This document shows, one piece after another, positions 16,689-24,906 of a stretch of 64,000 nt of DNA. The notes beneath the pieces are model-generated. The model searched no databases and was not told the origin of the DNA. It worked only from the letters and a program-made list of their open reading frames with translations. The DNA comes from Yoonia rosea. Lineage in GTDB: Bacteria; Pseudomonadota; Alphaproteobacteria; Rhodobacterales; Rhodobacteraceae. A program made the translations under genes and the position numbers. Where the stretch lies: contig NZ_FTPR01000001.1 in NCBI RefSeq assembly GCF_900156505.1, forward strand, positions 930,001 to 994,000, in the 5' to 3' direction. How positions within the stretch are numbered: position 1 is the first letter of the stretch; each line of letters opens with the position of its first letter.

Positions 16689-17279
16689 ATGTCGCGCATA
16701 GATGCACAACTCGCCTTTTTGAATGAGGCCGACAAACTCAAAACGGTGCTGCGCGGTACCACGCTTTGCGATGGTTCGCGGCGCGAAAATTCAGGCGAGC
16801 ATAGCTGGCATATCGCCCTTTACGCGATGGTCATGGCCGAACATGCCGTCCGGCCGGTCAATATCGACCGTGTGATCAAAATGCTGTTGATCCATGATAT
16901 CGTTGAGATTGATGCAGGCGATAACCCGATCCACGGTGATCACGATCCCGCAGACCAGGACCGTATTGAACAAGCTGCCGCCGCCCGTATCTTCGGCCTC
17001 TTGCCGGATGATCAAGCCGCAGCGTTCCGTTTGCTTTGGGATGAGTTCGAAGCAGCCGAAACGGACGACGCCATTTTTGCCAAATCCATCGACCGTGTGC
17101 AGCCCGTCATCGCCAATCTGGAATCCGGCGGCGGCACATGGCCGGAATACAAGGTGACTGCAGCGCAGCTGCAAGCCCGCGTCGGTGTAAAGGTCGAAAA
17201 GGGCGCACCTGCAATCTGGTCTGCGCTCAAGACACGTATTGACGCGTGGTTTGCCAAGCACGCGCCGCATCATGACTGA
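16689..17279 (+). CDS. HD-domain phosphohydrolase (YfbR-like)
   Basis: A 196-residue HD-domain protein. Metal ligands are visible as the histidine of NSGEHSWHIALYAM, the HD pair in LLIHDIVEIDAGD and a downstream aspartate in AKSIDRVQP. The architecture resembles YfbR/YGK1-type 5'-deoxynucleotidases, which hydrolyse dNMPs, but substrate is not certain. Its stop overlaps the start of the next gene by 8 bases. Confidence 0.85.
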   Translation: MSRIDAQLAFLNEADKLKTVLRGTTLCDGSRRENSGEHSWHIALYAMVMAEHAVRPVNIDRVIKMLLIHDIVEIDAGDNPIHGDHDPADQDRIEQAAAARIFGLLPDDQAAAFRLLWDEFEAAETDDAIFAKSIDRVQPVIANLESGGGTWPEYKVTAAQLQARVGVKVEKGAPAIWSALKTRIDAWFAKHAPHHD

Positions 17280-17676
17280 TCCACAAGAAAGCGCTACGAC
17301 ACGTCCCGTGACCGGTGGCTGCCTTTGCGGCAAAGTCCGCCTGACTGTCCCGCAACAGCCCCTGCGCGTGGGGCTCTGTCATTGTCTGCACTGCCGAAAA
17401 CACCACGGTGCGCCATTCTTTGCCGCCGCTGTCTTTGCGCGCGGCGATGTGCAGATAACAGGCAAGACGCGGCACTATCAGAACCGTCACTTCTGTGGGA
17501 CCTGCGGATCATCGGTCTTTGCGGTTAGCGGGGATGAAATTGAGGTGCATATTGGCGCACTCGATCAGCCGAATGTTTTTGCGCCCAGCTATGAACTCTG
17601 GACCGACCGCCGCGAAAGCTGGCTGCCCACACTTTCAGGGGTGAGGCAATATCCACGCAATCGCGATACCGCTTAG
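17272..17676 (+). CDS. GFA-domain (CENP-V/GFA) zinc protein
   Basis: A 134-residue protein with the zinc-binding pattern of glutathione-dependent formaldehyde-activating-like proteins: GGCLCGKVRL, LCHCLHCRKHHG and FCGTCGSSVF. I use the ATG at 17272 within the HD gene end because it places the first Cys cluster at the usual distance from the N-terminus. GFA-domain proteins often lack demonstrated formaldehyde activity, so function is open. Confidence 0.85.
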   Translation: MTDPQESATTRPVTGGCLCGKVRLTVPQQPLRVGLCHCLHCRKHHGAPFFAAAVFARGDVQITGKTRHYQNRHFCGTCGSSVFAVSGDEIEVHIGALDQPNVFAPSYELWTDRRESWLPTLSGVRQYPRNRDTA

Positions 17677-17771
17677 CCGATGCACAGACGCCGCAATCGC
17701 AGATTTCCCTCTATACAAACAACCAACACAGGCGTAGGGCGCAGGTCTAACGCCGAAGAAAGCACGTTTTT

Positions 17772-19868
17772 ATGATCACGACCCTCGCCGACGCCCTTGC
17801 CAAACAGGGCTATACTGACCTTACCCCCGTCCAGGAGGCCGTGACGGACGACGCACTCGTCGGGCAGGACCTTCTTGTGTCCGCGCAAACGGGGTCAGGT
17901 AAAACAGTCGGCTTCGGGTTGGCCATTGGTCCCACCATTCTGAACGAAGAGGGCCAGTTCGGCCCGCAGAGTGCGCCGCAGGCGCTGATCATTGCGCCCA
18001 CACGCGAACTGGCGCTGCAGGTCAAACGCGAATTGCAGTGGCTTTACGCGGGTGCCGGTGCAACGCTGGCCTCTTGCGTCGGGGGCATGGATTTCCGCGA
18101 TGAACGCCGCCATCTGGAACGCGGCGCGCATATCGTCGTCGCAACCCCCGGCCGTCTGCGTGACCATATCATGCGCGGCACGATTGACCTGTCCGAGATC
18201 AAGGCCGTCGTGCTGGATGAAGCGGACGAGATGCTTGATCTGGGTTTTCGCGAAGACCTCGAATTCATTCTTGATCAGGCCCCCGCGACCCGCCGCACCC
18301 TGATGTTTTCTGCCACCGTCCCGCCGATGATTGCGACACTGGCCAAATCCTATCAGCGTGACGGCGTCCGGATTGCGACGACCAGCAAGGAAAGCCAGCA
18401 CGCCGATATCGAATACCGCGCGCTGACCGTTGCCAACCATGACATCGACGCCGCCATCGTAAATGTGCTGCGCTACTACGATGCGCCCAATTCCATCGTC
18501 TTCTGCAACACCCGTGCGATGGTCACACGGCTGACCACACGCCTGTCAAACCGTGGCTTCTCGGTTGTGGCCCTCTCCGGTGAACTGACACAATCCGAGC
18601 GCTCCAACGCGCTGCAAGCCATGCGCGACGGGCGGGCCAAAGTCTGTGTGGCGACCGATGTGGCTGCGCGCGGCATCGACCTGCCCAACCTCGAACTGGT
18701 GATCCACGCCGAACTGCCAACAAACGCCGAAACGCTCCTGCACCGCTCGGGCCGGACAGGCCGCGCGGGCCGCAAAGGCATCTCTGCGCTGATCGTGCCC
18801 GCCAAGATGAAGCGGCGCGGTGAAAACCTGCTGAAATGGGGCAAACTGACCGCAACTTGGGCCCTGCCGCCTTCTGCCGAAGAGGTTGCGGCCAAAGACG
18901 AAGAGCGTCTGCTGACCGATCCGGTCTGGTCCGAAGATTTCACCGACGAAGAAATCACATTCGCCGCACGCCTGCTGGAACAGCATGCGCCCGAAAAAAT
19001 CGCCGCGGCCTACCTGCGCCTTTATGCGGGCAAGCAATCGGCCCCCGAGTTCATTTCCGAATACAAAGATGGCCCCGCCGCCAAGGAACGCGCCCCGCGC
19101 GAAGTGAAATCCTTTGGCCCCTCCAAATGGTTCAGCGTCGATATCGGGCGCGAAGGCAAGGCCGAGGCGCGCTGGCTCTTGCCGATGATCTGCAAGGCCG
19201 GCGGGATCACCAAAAACGAGATCGGCGCGATCCGCATCCAGCCCAACGAGACCTTTATCGAGATCTCAGCCCCTGCTGTGCCCGGTTTTCTGGACAGCGT
19301 CGGCAGCGATATGAAGTTGGAAAATCAGGCCACCCTGACTGCCCTTGATGGCGCGCCGCAACTGGGCGAACGCGGTCCGCGCAAGACCAAGCGCGATTAT
19401 GACGATGGCCCGAAGCGCGCGCCCAAGCGCGATTTTGGCGACAAGCCCAAGCGCGACTACGGCGATAAACCCAAACGCCACGCCCCCCGCGATCAGGCCG
19501 CCCCGCCGCCATCGCAACAAGATCATGTACCTGCGATCCAACCGATCCCCGGTGCCGCTGACGACTACAAAGCGCGCAAACCGCGCCACAAACCCGAACG
19601 CCGCGACCATGGTGATGCGCTGACCGAGAAGCGCAGCAAACCACCCTATAAGGGCAAATCTGACGGTAAAAAACCCGCAGGCAAAGGCAAACCGCCTTAC
19701 AGCGCCGACAGCAAGCCGCGCAAACCCGGCGCGGGCAAGCCCGGCGGCAAACCCGCGGGCAATGCCAAGGATACGTCCAAAAGGTTCGTCCCGCCGGGCG
19801 GAAAAGCGAAGCCGCGCAAGGGCTTAGGCAAAGGCGGCAGCGGCGCGCCAAAGCGCGGAAAATCCTAA
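17772..19868 (+). CDS. DEAD-box RNA helicase with DbpA-like and basic C-terminal parts
   Basis: A 698-residue RNA helicase. Core motifs in order: AQTGSGKT, PTRELALQ, ATPGRL, DEADEML, SAT, VFCNTR, TDVAARGID and HRSGRTGRAG. Residues about 445-525 look like the DbpA RNA-binding domain (KWFSVDIGREGKAEARWLLP). The last 170 residues are basic and low-complexity, with repeated RDYGDKPKR-type units and many KPG/KP motifs, probably an RNA-binding tail. Expected roles are ribosome assembly and cold-condition RNA unwinding (DeaD/CsdA-like). Confidence 0.92.
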   Translation: MITTLADALAKQGYTDLTPVQEAVTDDALVGQDLLVSAQTGSGKTVGFGLAIGPTILNEEGQFGPQSAPQALIIAPTRELALQVKRELQWLYAGAGATLASCVGGMDFRDERRHLERGAHIVVATPGRLRDHIMRGTIDLSEIKAVVLDEADEMLDLGFREDLEFILDQAPATRRTLMFSATVPPMIATLAKSYQRDGVRIATTSKESQHADIEYRALTVANHDIDAAIVNVLRYYDAPNSIVFCNTRAMVTRLTTRLSNRGFSVVALSGELTQSERSNALQAMRDGRAKVCVATDVAARGIDLPNLELVIHAELPTNAETLLHRSGRTGRAGRKGISALIVPAKMKRRGENLLKWGKLTATWALPPSAEEVAAKDEERLLTDPVWSEDFTDEEITFAARLLEQHAPEKIAAAYLRLYAGKQSAPEFISEYKDGPAAKERAPREVKSFGPSKWFSVDIGREGKAEARWLLPMICKAGGITKNEIGAIRIQPNETFIEISAPAVPGFLDSVGSDMKLENQATLTALDGAPQLGERGPRKTKRDYDDGPKRAPKRDFGDKPKRDYGDKPKRHAPRDQAAPPPSQQDHVPAIQPIPGAADDYKARKPRHKPERRDHGDALTEKRSKPPYKGKSDGKKPAGKGKPPYSADSKPRKPGAGKPGGKPAGNAKDTSKRFVPPGGKAKPRKGLGKGGSGAPKRGKS

Positions 19869-19987
19869 AACCCGCCCAATTGGTCACATTTATGTCACGC
19901 CAACCCCATGTTGTGGGCACAGGACCCTAGTGCTGTGGCTGCAATCATTCCTATCATCAACCCACGAGCAAGCTAAAGGACCAGCAA

Positions 19988-20095
19988 ATGGCCACTGCAA
20001 CATCAACGCCCCGCACAGCAGCACCAACACCACCGGCACCGCAGCAACAGGGCAAACCGACAGCGCCCGTCTATACCGATTACGCGAGTATCTAG
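19988..20095 (+). CDS. Candidate 35-aa small protein
   Basis: ATG at 19988 is preceded by AAAGGA (19975-19980) at seven bases, an excellent ribosome site. The product, beginning MATATSTPRTAAPTPPAPQQ and ending VYTDYASI, is rich in Ala, Thr and Pro and has no membrane segment. It is followed 18 bases later by the structured terminator-like RNA at 20114. No homologue is recognised. The ribosome site plus a terminator make a real transcript plausible. Confidence 0.5.
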   Translation: MATATSTPRTAAPTPPAPQQQGKPTAPVYTDYASI

Positions 20096-20113
20096 CCGTT
20101 CACGCGCGCCAAT

Positions 20114-20184
20114 GGCCGGTGAGGCCACGCCCGGACCGATCGCCCTCCCCGATCAGCCGTCCGGAACCTCACTGGCCCTTTTTT
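20114..20184 (+). ncRNA. Three-stem hairpin with CCCUCCC loop and T run (candidate sRNA or 3' UTR element)
   Basis: The outer stem pairs 20114-20124 with 20167-20177 (11 bp, one G-U); the middle stem pairs CCGGAC 20131-20136 with GTCCGG 20159-20164; the inner stem pairs GATCG 20138-20142 with CGATC 20150-20154, exposing a seven-base loop CCCTCCC. Six T residues follow (20179-20184), so it can act as a Rho-independent terminator. The C-rich loop is complementary to Shine-Dalgarno sequences, as in the alphaproteobacterial CCUCCUCCC (cuckoo/CcsR) sRNAs; the relationship is an inference. Confidence 0.6.
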
Positions 20185-20207
20185 CGCAGCCTCGCTAATA
20201 TCCGGGG

Positions 20208-20540
20208 ATGGCGGAACTGACTTCCATCAAGAATATCGGACCGGCGTTTGCAGCGTCTTTGAAAGCTGTGGGGATAACCACAGCCGAAGAACTGCGCGCG
20301 CTTGGCGCAGATGCGGCTTATGCAAAGATGCTGGAAGGCGGCACCCGCCCCCATTTCATCGGCTATTACGTGCTGCATATGGCGCTGCAAGGGCGGCCGT
20401 GGAATGACTGCAAGGGCGAAGAGAAAAAGGCGCTGCGTAAGCAGTTTGACCAGATCAAAGCGGGCAGCTTTGATCAGGACCGCTCGGAACTGGAGCGCAT
20501 CCTGAACCAAATCGGCGTTGTGCCAACAGTGCGTGAATAA
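20208..20540 (+). CDS. TfoX C-terminal domain protein
   Basis: A 110-residue protein matching the TfoX/Sxy C-terminal domain: a helix-hairpin-helix-like opening LTSIKNIGPAFAASLKAVGI, then TAEELRALGADAAYAKML, and a C-terminal helical region. The N-terminal TfoX domain found in competence regulators is absent. Stand-alone TfoX-C proteins are common in alphaproteobacteria; role unknown, possibly nucleic-acid binding through the hairpin-helix motif. Confidence 0.8.
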   Translation: MAELTSIKNIGPAFAASLKAVGITTAEELRALGADAAYAKMLEGGTRPHFIGYYVLHMALQGRPWNDCKGEEKKALRKQFDQIKAGSFDQDRSELERILNQIGVVPTVRE

Positions 20541-20716
20541 CGAATCATGCCATGCCTCCCGCGCCGCTCATCGATACAATCGCACCGAAAACGCGCCATT
20601 GTATCCATGCTGAAGGCTAACATAGTGCGTTCGGGGCATGATTTAGACGATTTCACACACTAGCACTCGTCGCCAACGTGTCGCTCCTTGATTCTCGCAT
20701 GATATGATGTTGTGTA

Positions 20717-20731
20717 TTAACATCGAGTTAA
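20717..20731. promoter_or_regulatory. CtrA-type site
   Basis: TTAA-CATCGAG-TTAA matches the full CtrA consensus TTAA-N7-TTAA and is also a near-perfect dyad (TTAAC-5-GTTAA). It lies 24 bases before the ATG of the pilin-like Gly/Asn gene. CtrA regulates motility, pili and gene-transfer-agent functions in alphaproteobacteria. Confidence 0.6.
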
Positions 20732-20755
20732 CGCGTATGTGAGTGAGCCGAGCAA

Positions 20756-21244
20756 ATGACACGATTTCCGGAAGAAGCACATTTAGCGTGCAAGCCTGCA
20801 GGCAAATCAGCCAGATCTGGTGGCTTTTCCTTTATAAAGTCGTTCCGTGAAGACGAGCGCGGCGTCGTCTCTATTGATTTCGTGGTTGTGGCCGCGTTGG
20901 CGACCATGCTTGGTATCAGCATTTCTGTTGCGATCACGAACGGCGTAACAGAATTTGCGTCAACAATGGAAGATGCACTGAGCGCAACGCCCCAAGCCCC
21001 AGGTAACGGTGGCGGCAACGGCGGTAATGGCGGCGGCAACGGTGGGAACGGCGGCGGCAACGGCGGTAATGGCGGCGGCAACGGCGGTAATGGTGGCGGC
21101 AACGGCGGTAATGGCGGCGGCAACGGCGGTAACGGTGGCGGCAACGGGAACGGAAACAGCAACGGGAACGGCAACAGCAATGGTGGCGGGAACAACAGCA
21201 ACGGAAACGGTAACAGCAGTGGTGGTGGCGGCGGGAATAGCTAG
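20756..21244 (+). CDS. Flp-pilin-like protein with Gly/Asn repeat tail
   Basis: A 162-residue protein. Residues 32-60 (EDERGVVSIDFVVVAALATM and following) resemble a type IVb prepilin: a glycine cleavage site, D at +5 and F at +6 where Flp pilins have E and Y, then one hydrophobic helix. Residues 83-131 are seven copies of GNGGGNG, followed by an Asn/Ser/Gly tail to the C-terminus. No tad/cpa secretion genes are nearby. A CtrA-type site precedes the gene. Function is unknown; a surface or matrix polymer is one possibility. Confidence 0.75.
   Translation: MTRFPEEAHLACKPAGKSARSGGFSFIKSFREDERGVVSIDFVVVAALATMLGISISVAITNGVTEFASTMEDALSATPQAPGNGGGNGGNGGGNGGNGGGNGGNGGGNGGNGGGNGGNGGGNGGNGGGNGNGNSNGNGNSNGGGNNSNGNGNSSGGGGGNS
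21002..21148 (+). repeat. Seven 21-bp tandem repeats coding GNGGGNG
   Basis: Seven in-frame units of 21 bases, differing mostly at third codon positions (GGT/GGC/GGG, AAC/AAT). The array is coding, so copy number changes would lengthen or shorten the protein by 7 residues without frameshift. Confidence 0.95.
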
Positions 21245-21366
21245 GCTGCTTTGCTAGTTAACAGCGCTCAACCAAAAAATATGATGCGCTGCCACAAGCC
21301 TTTCTGACGCTACCGACGCTGCGATTTTGTCCCTTAGCCTCATCGATTTACAAAATCTCAGACATG

Positions 21367-21403
21367 AAAAAGCCGCCAGCGCCAATCAGGCACGGGCGGC
21401 TTT
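21367..21403 (-). terminator. Rho-independent terminator of ndk
   Basis: AAAGCCGCC (21369-21377) pairs with GGCGGCTTT (21395-21403); on the minus strand the stem is followed by a T run (TTTTTCA). It lies 41 bases beyond the ndk stop. Confidence 0.85.
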
Positions 21404-21444
21404 CACATTTTGGGACAGGCAGGATGGAACCCGCCCGCCATCAA

Positions 21445-21867
21445 TTAGCCAACCAGTTCAAGACCGGAGAAAAAGAAAGCAATTTCTTCTGCGGCAGTTT
21501 CCGGCGCGTCGGAGCCGTGAACCGAGTTCTCACCGATGGAGAGCGCGAATTCCTTGCGGATCGTGCCAGGTGCTGCGTCTGCTGGGTTTGTGGCACCCAT
21601 GACTTCACGGTTCTTTGCAATCGCGTCTTCGCCTTCCAGAACCTGCACAACGATCGGCTCGGAGATCATGAATTCGCACAGTTCGTCAAAGAATGGGCGC
21701 GCGGCATGTACACCGTAGAACTGCTGCGCTTGTGCCAGTGTCAGCTGGATGCGCTTGGATGCGACGATGCGCAGGCCTGCTTCTTCGAATTTCGCGGTGA
21801 TTGCGCCGGTCAGGTTACGCTTGGTCGCGTCTGGTTTGATGATGGAAAAAGTACGCTGGATAGCCAT
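21445..21867 (-). CDS. ndk: Nucleoside diphosphate kinase
   Basis: A 140-residue NDK that transfers phosphate from NTPs to NDPs. It starts [18 protein letters not shown] and has the catalytic histidine in [14 protein letters not shown], the universal NDK signature. Length is standard. It is a single gene ending at a strong terminator; the exporter gene upstream on the same strand ends about 100 bases away. Confidence 0.98.
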   Translation of the reverse strand: MAIQRTFSIIKPDATKRNLTGAITAKFEEAGLRIVASKRIQLTLAQAQQFYGVHAARPFFDELCEFMISEPIVVQVLEGEDAIAKNREVMGATNPADAAPGTIRKEFALSIGENSVHGSDAPETAAEEIAFFFSGLELVG

Positions 21868-21966
21868 GTGAGCCTCTTGATGATTTACAAGGCGAATGCC
21901 TCGATGAAATGATGGCTGCGCCCTATCACGCGCATCTGTCCGTGAAAAGGCGTGAATTGCGCGCCC

Positions 21967-22866
21967 CTAGGCGGGGCGTGGTTTGCGCAGCGGCAAAAAC
22001 TCCAGCACACCCGCGATCAAGACCAAACTGCCGCCGATCCATTCGCCAGGCGACAAGACCTCACCGGCGATCACCGATGCTGACACAACACTGACCAGCA
22101 CCTCCGAGAACATCAAGATGCCCACGCGCGCGGGCTCCAGCTTTGTCGTGGCCCAGAGCAGGCCCACGATCGACAGCGCCCACCACAGGATGGCACTCAA
22201 CACCACCCAAAAGGCAACAGCACCGGGCTGTGGCAGTGCCGCGATATCCGGCAAAGGGGCCACAAGCGGCGCCAGAATCAGCCCGCCCCCCAAGGCACCT
22301 ACGGCAAACAGGAACGTGCTTTCCGCTGGCCCCGCCGTCGCCTTGACCTTGATCCCGATCGAGGCCACGGCCCAGCAAACCCCGCTTGTGAGGCCAAGCC
22401 ATTCGCCAAGCCCGCGGGGCACCGGCAATTCACCATCTCCGCCCAACATCAGCACCAGCCCCGCGACCCCCGCCAGAAGCGCGGCAATGCGCGGTCCCGT
22501 GATCGGCCACCCCATCAGGTAGCGCCCGATCAGCGTGCTCCAGATCGGGGTGAGATAGAACAGGATCACAATGATCGCCACGCGCCCGTACAGCAGGCCC
22601 AGCGAGTAAAACATCAGGGAACAGCCACCGAGGATCAGCGAGGCCACAGCCATCGGATGTGAGCGGCGCAACGCGTGCCGGCCCCGCCACCCCCACGGGG
22701 CCAGCACCGTGACAGCGATGACCATAATGGCCACCGTCCCCCATGGCCCCGTCAGCCCCAGCGCATCAATCTGGCGCAACGGCAGCCAGTAAAAGCCCCA
22801 AAGCATGCCAAACCCGACGATGGTCAGACTGGCCAGAAAGATCGTGCGCGGCGTCTCCATACCCAT
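21967..22866 (-). CDS. EamA/DMT-family transporter
   Basis: A 299-residue membrane protein with ten hydrophobic helices in two EamA repeats (first half up to about residue 140, second from about 150, WLGLTSGVCWAVASIGIK). Motifs such as LGLLYGRVAIIVILFYLTPIWSTLIGRYLMG are typical of DMT exporters for amino acids or metabolites. Substrate cannot be predicted. Divergent from the ABC-F gene. Confidence 0.85.
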   Translation of the reverse strand: MGMETPRTIFLASLTIVGFGMLWGFYWLPLRQIDALGLTGPWGTVAIMVIAVTVLAPWGWRGRHALRRSHPMAVASLILGGCSLMFYSLGLLYGRVAIIVILFYLTPIWSTLIGRYLMGWPITGPRIAALLAGVAGLVLMLGGDGELPVPRGLGEWLGLTSGVCWAVASIGIKVKATAGPAESTFLFAVGALGGGLILAPLVAPLPDIAALPQPGAVAFWVVLSAILWWALSIVGLLWATTKLEPARVGILMFSEVLVSVVSASVIAGEVLSPGEWIGGSLVLIAGVLEFLPLRKPRPA

Positions 22867-22965
22867 CGCTTAGCAACCCACCTCTCATGGCACCAGCCAC
22901 AACAATCGTAGGGCAGCAGAAAACGGGTGATTGACCCCGCCCAGACGATCAATCATAGCGCGCAT

Positions 22966-24819
22966 ATGCTCAAGATTTCAGATATCACTTATTCCGTCGA
23001 AGGCCGCACACTGGTCGAACACGCAACCGTCACCATCCCTGCCGGCCATAAGGTCGGGCTTGTGGGGCGCAATGGCTCGGGCAAGACCACGCTGTTTCGG
23101 GTGATCCGCGGCGAAATGGTACTTGATACCGGCAGTGTCAGCATTCCCAAAGGCTGGAAGATTGGCGGCGTCAGCCAGGAAGTGCCCGGTAACGAGGTAT
23201 CTTTGATCAACACCGTATTGCGCGCTGATACCGAACGCGAGGCGCTTTTGGCCGAGGCCGAGACCGCCACAGACCCCGCCCGCATTGCCGAGGTGCAGAC
23301 ACGTCTGGCCGATATCGAGGCATGGTCCGCCGAGGCGCGCGCCGCCACCATCCTGCGGGGTCTTGGCTTTACGCATGAAGAACAACAGATGCCCTGTTCC
23401 GCTTTTTCAGGCGGGTGGCGGATGCGTGTAGCATTGGCCGCAGTGCTGTTCTCCGAACCCGATCTGTTGCTCTTGGACGAACCGACAAACTATCTCGACC
23501 TCGAAGGCGCGCTCTGGCTCGAGGCCTATCTGGTCAAATACCCCCATACCGTGCTGATCGTCAGCCACGACCGTGAACTTCTCAACCGCTCCGTGGGCGG
23601 CATCCTGCACCTCGAAGACAAGGGGCTGATCTATTACACCGGCCCCTATGACACCTTCGCACGCCAACGCGCCGCCAACCGCGCGGTGCAGGCAGCAGCG
23701 GCCAAAAAACAGGACGCACAGCGCGCGCATTTGCAGGCCTTTGTTGACCGTTTCAAGGCGAAAGCCTCAAAGGCCAAACAGGCGCAAAGCCGCGTGAAAA
23801 TGCTGGAAAAGATGGAAACGATCCGCGCGCCCGAAGATGCGGCGCGCACGGTCTTTACCTTTCCCGAGCCTGAAGAACTCTCGCCCCCGATCATCGCGAC
23901 CGAAGGAGCGGCTGTGGGTTACGGCAACACCATTGTGCTGCATGATCTGAACCTGCGGATCGACCAGGACGACCGGATCGCACTGTTGGGCCGCAATGGT
24001 GAGGGCAAATCGACCCTGTCGAAAATGCTCTCGGACCGTCTGCCGCTGGCGCGCGGGAAAATGGTGACCTCGAACAAGTTGCGCATCGGCTTTTTCGCGC
24101 AGCATCAGGTGGATGAGCTGCGGATCGAAGAAACCCCGCTCGACCACCTGTTCCGCGAACGCCCCAATGAAGGCCAGGCCAAATTGCGTGCGCGCCTTGC
24201 GGGTTTCGGCCTTGGTGCGGATCAGGCCGATACCGAGGTAGGCCGCCTGTCCGGTGGGCAAAAGGCACGTCTGTCGCTGCTTTTGGCCACCCTGCCCGCG
24301 CCGCATCTTCTGATCCTCGACGAGCCGACCAACCACCTTGATATCGAAAGTCGCGAAGCGCTGGTCGAAGCACTGACCGCCTATTCCGGTGCGGTGATCC
24401 TTGTCAGCCACGACATGCACCTTTTGTCCATGGTGGCCGACCGTCTGTGGCTTGTTAAAGACGGCCATGTCACATCTTACGATGACGACCTGAACGCCTA
24501 TCGTAAAATGCTGCTGACGCCGGAAAAGCCCCGCGAAAAGGAAAAACCCGCCCCTGTCAAAGCGCCGAAACCCTCGCGCGAAGCGATTGCCGCGTTGCGC
24601 AAAGAGGTGCGCAACAACGAAGAGCGGGTCAAGAAAATCAACGAGATGCGTGACAAACTTGCCAAGAAACTGGCCGATCCCGTCCTTTACGAGGATGGCA
24701 AGGCGGGCGAGCTTGCCACATGGAACAAGAAATACGCCGAAGTGATGGACGGTCTGGACCGCGCAGAGGCCATGTGGATGGCATCGCTCGAGAAACTCGA
24801 AAAAGCCGAAAAAAGCTGA
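22966..24819 (+). CDS. ABC-F family ATPase (first copy)
   Basis: A 617-residue ABC-F protein with two ATPase domains and no membrane segments. Walker A motifs GRNGSGKTT and GRNGEGKST, signatures FSGGWRMR and LSGGQKAR, Walker B LLLLDEPTNYLD and LILDEPTNHLD. The C-terminal 80 residues form a charged coiled coil (KEVRNNEERVKKINEMRDKL). I prefer ATG 22966 (MLKISDITYSVEGR) over an upstream GTG since the family starts at this strand. ABC-F proteins act on ribosomes in translation control. A second ABC-F is at 43985. Confidence 0.92.
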   Translation: MLKISDITYSVEGRTLVEHATVTIPAGHKVGLVGRNGSGKTTLFRVIRGEMVLDTGSVSIPKGWKIGGVSQEVPGNEVSLINTVLRADTEREALLAEAETATDPARIAEVQTRLADIEAWSAEARAATILRGLGFTHEEQQMPCSAFSGGWRMRVALAAVLFSEPDLLLLDEPTNYLDLEGALWLEAYLVKYPHTVLIVSHDRELLNRSVGGILHLEDKGLIYYTGPYDTFARQRAANRAVQAAAAKKQDAQRAHLQAFVDRFKAKASKAKQAQSRVKMLEKMETIRAPEDAARTVFTFPEPEELSPPIIATEGAAVGYGNTIVLHDLNLRIDQDDRIALLGRNGEGKSTLSKMLSDRLPLARGKMVTSNKLRIGFFAQHQVDELRIEETPLDHLFRERPNEGQAKLRARLAGFGLGADQADTEVGRLSGGQKARLSLLLATLPAPHLLILDEPTNHLDIESREALVEALTAYSGAVILVSHDMHLLSMVADRLWLVKDGHVTSYDDDLNAYRKMLLTPEKPREKEKPAPVKAPKPSREAIAALRKEVRNNEERVKKINEMRDKLAKKLADPVLYEDGKAGELATWNKKYAEVMDGLDRAEAMWMASLEKLEKAEKS

Positions 24820-24822
24820 TCC

Positions 24823-24870
24823 CGGACTTTCTGCGTCCCCTCAAACTTCCGCCGGAGGCAATCCTGCCCT
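24823..24870 (+). repeat. Dispersed intergenic repeat, copy 1
   Basis: Between the ABC-F and marC genes; shares TCAAACTTCCGCCGGAGG and CAATCCTGCCC with copies at 35683 and 40833, and a weaker upstream match (GGACTTTCTGCGTCCC). No terminator T run. Confidence 0.7.
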
Positions 24871-24906
24871 TGCCACCGCGCGGCCCCATCTGGCAGACAC
24901 AAGACC

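Larger units (their letters stand above)
19869..20207. other. Helicase-to-TfoX interval holding a small ORF and an RNA hairpin
   Basis: This 339-base interval is not empty: it contains a 35-codon ORF with a good ribosome site (19988-20095) and a three-stem hairpin ending in six T residues (20114-20184). Both are listed separately. The first 120 bases probably hold the promoter; I could not identify -35/-10 boxes convincingly. Confidence 0.6.

Noticed and set aside
21002..21148. Regular repeats resembling a CRISPR array
   Set aside because: Units are contiguous with no spacers, in frame, and code GNGGGNG; no cas genes.
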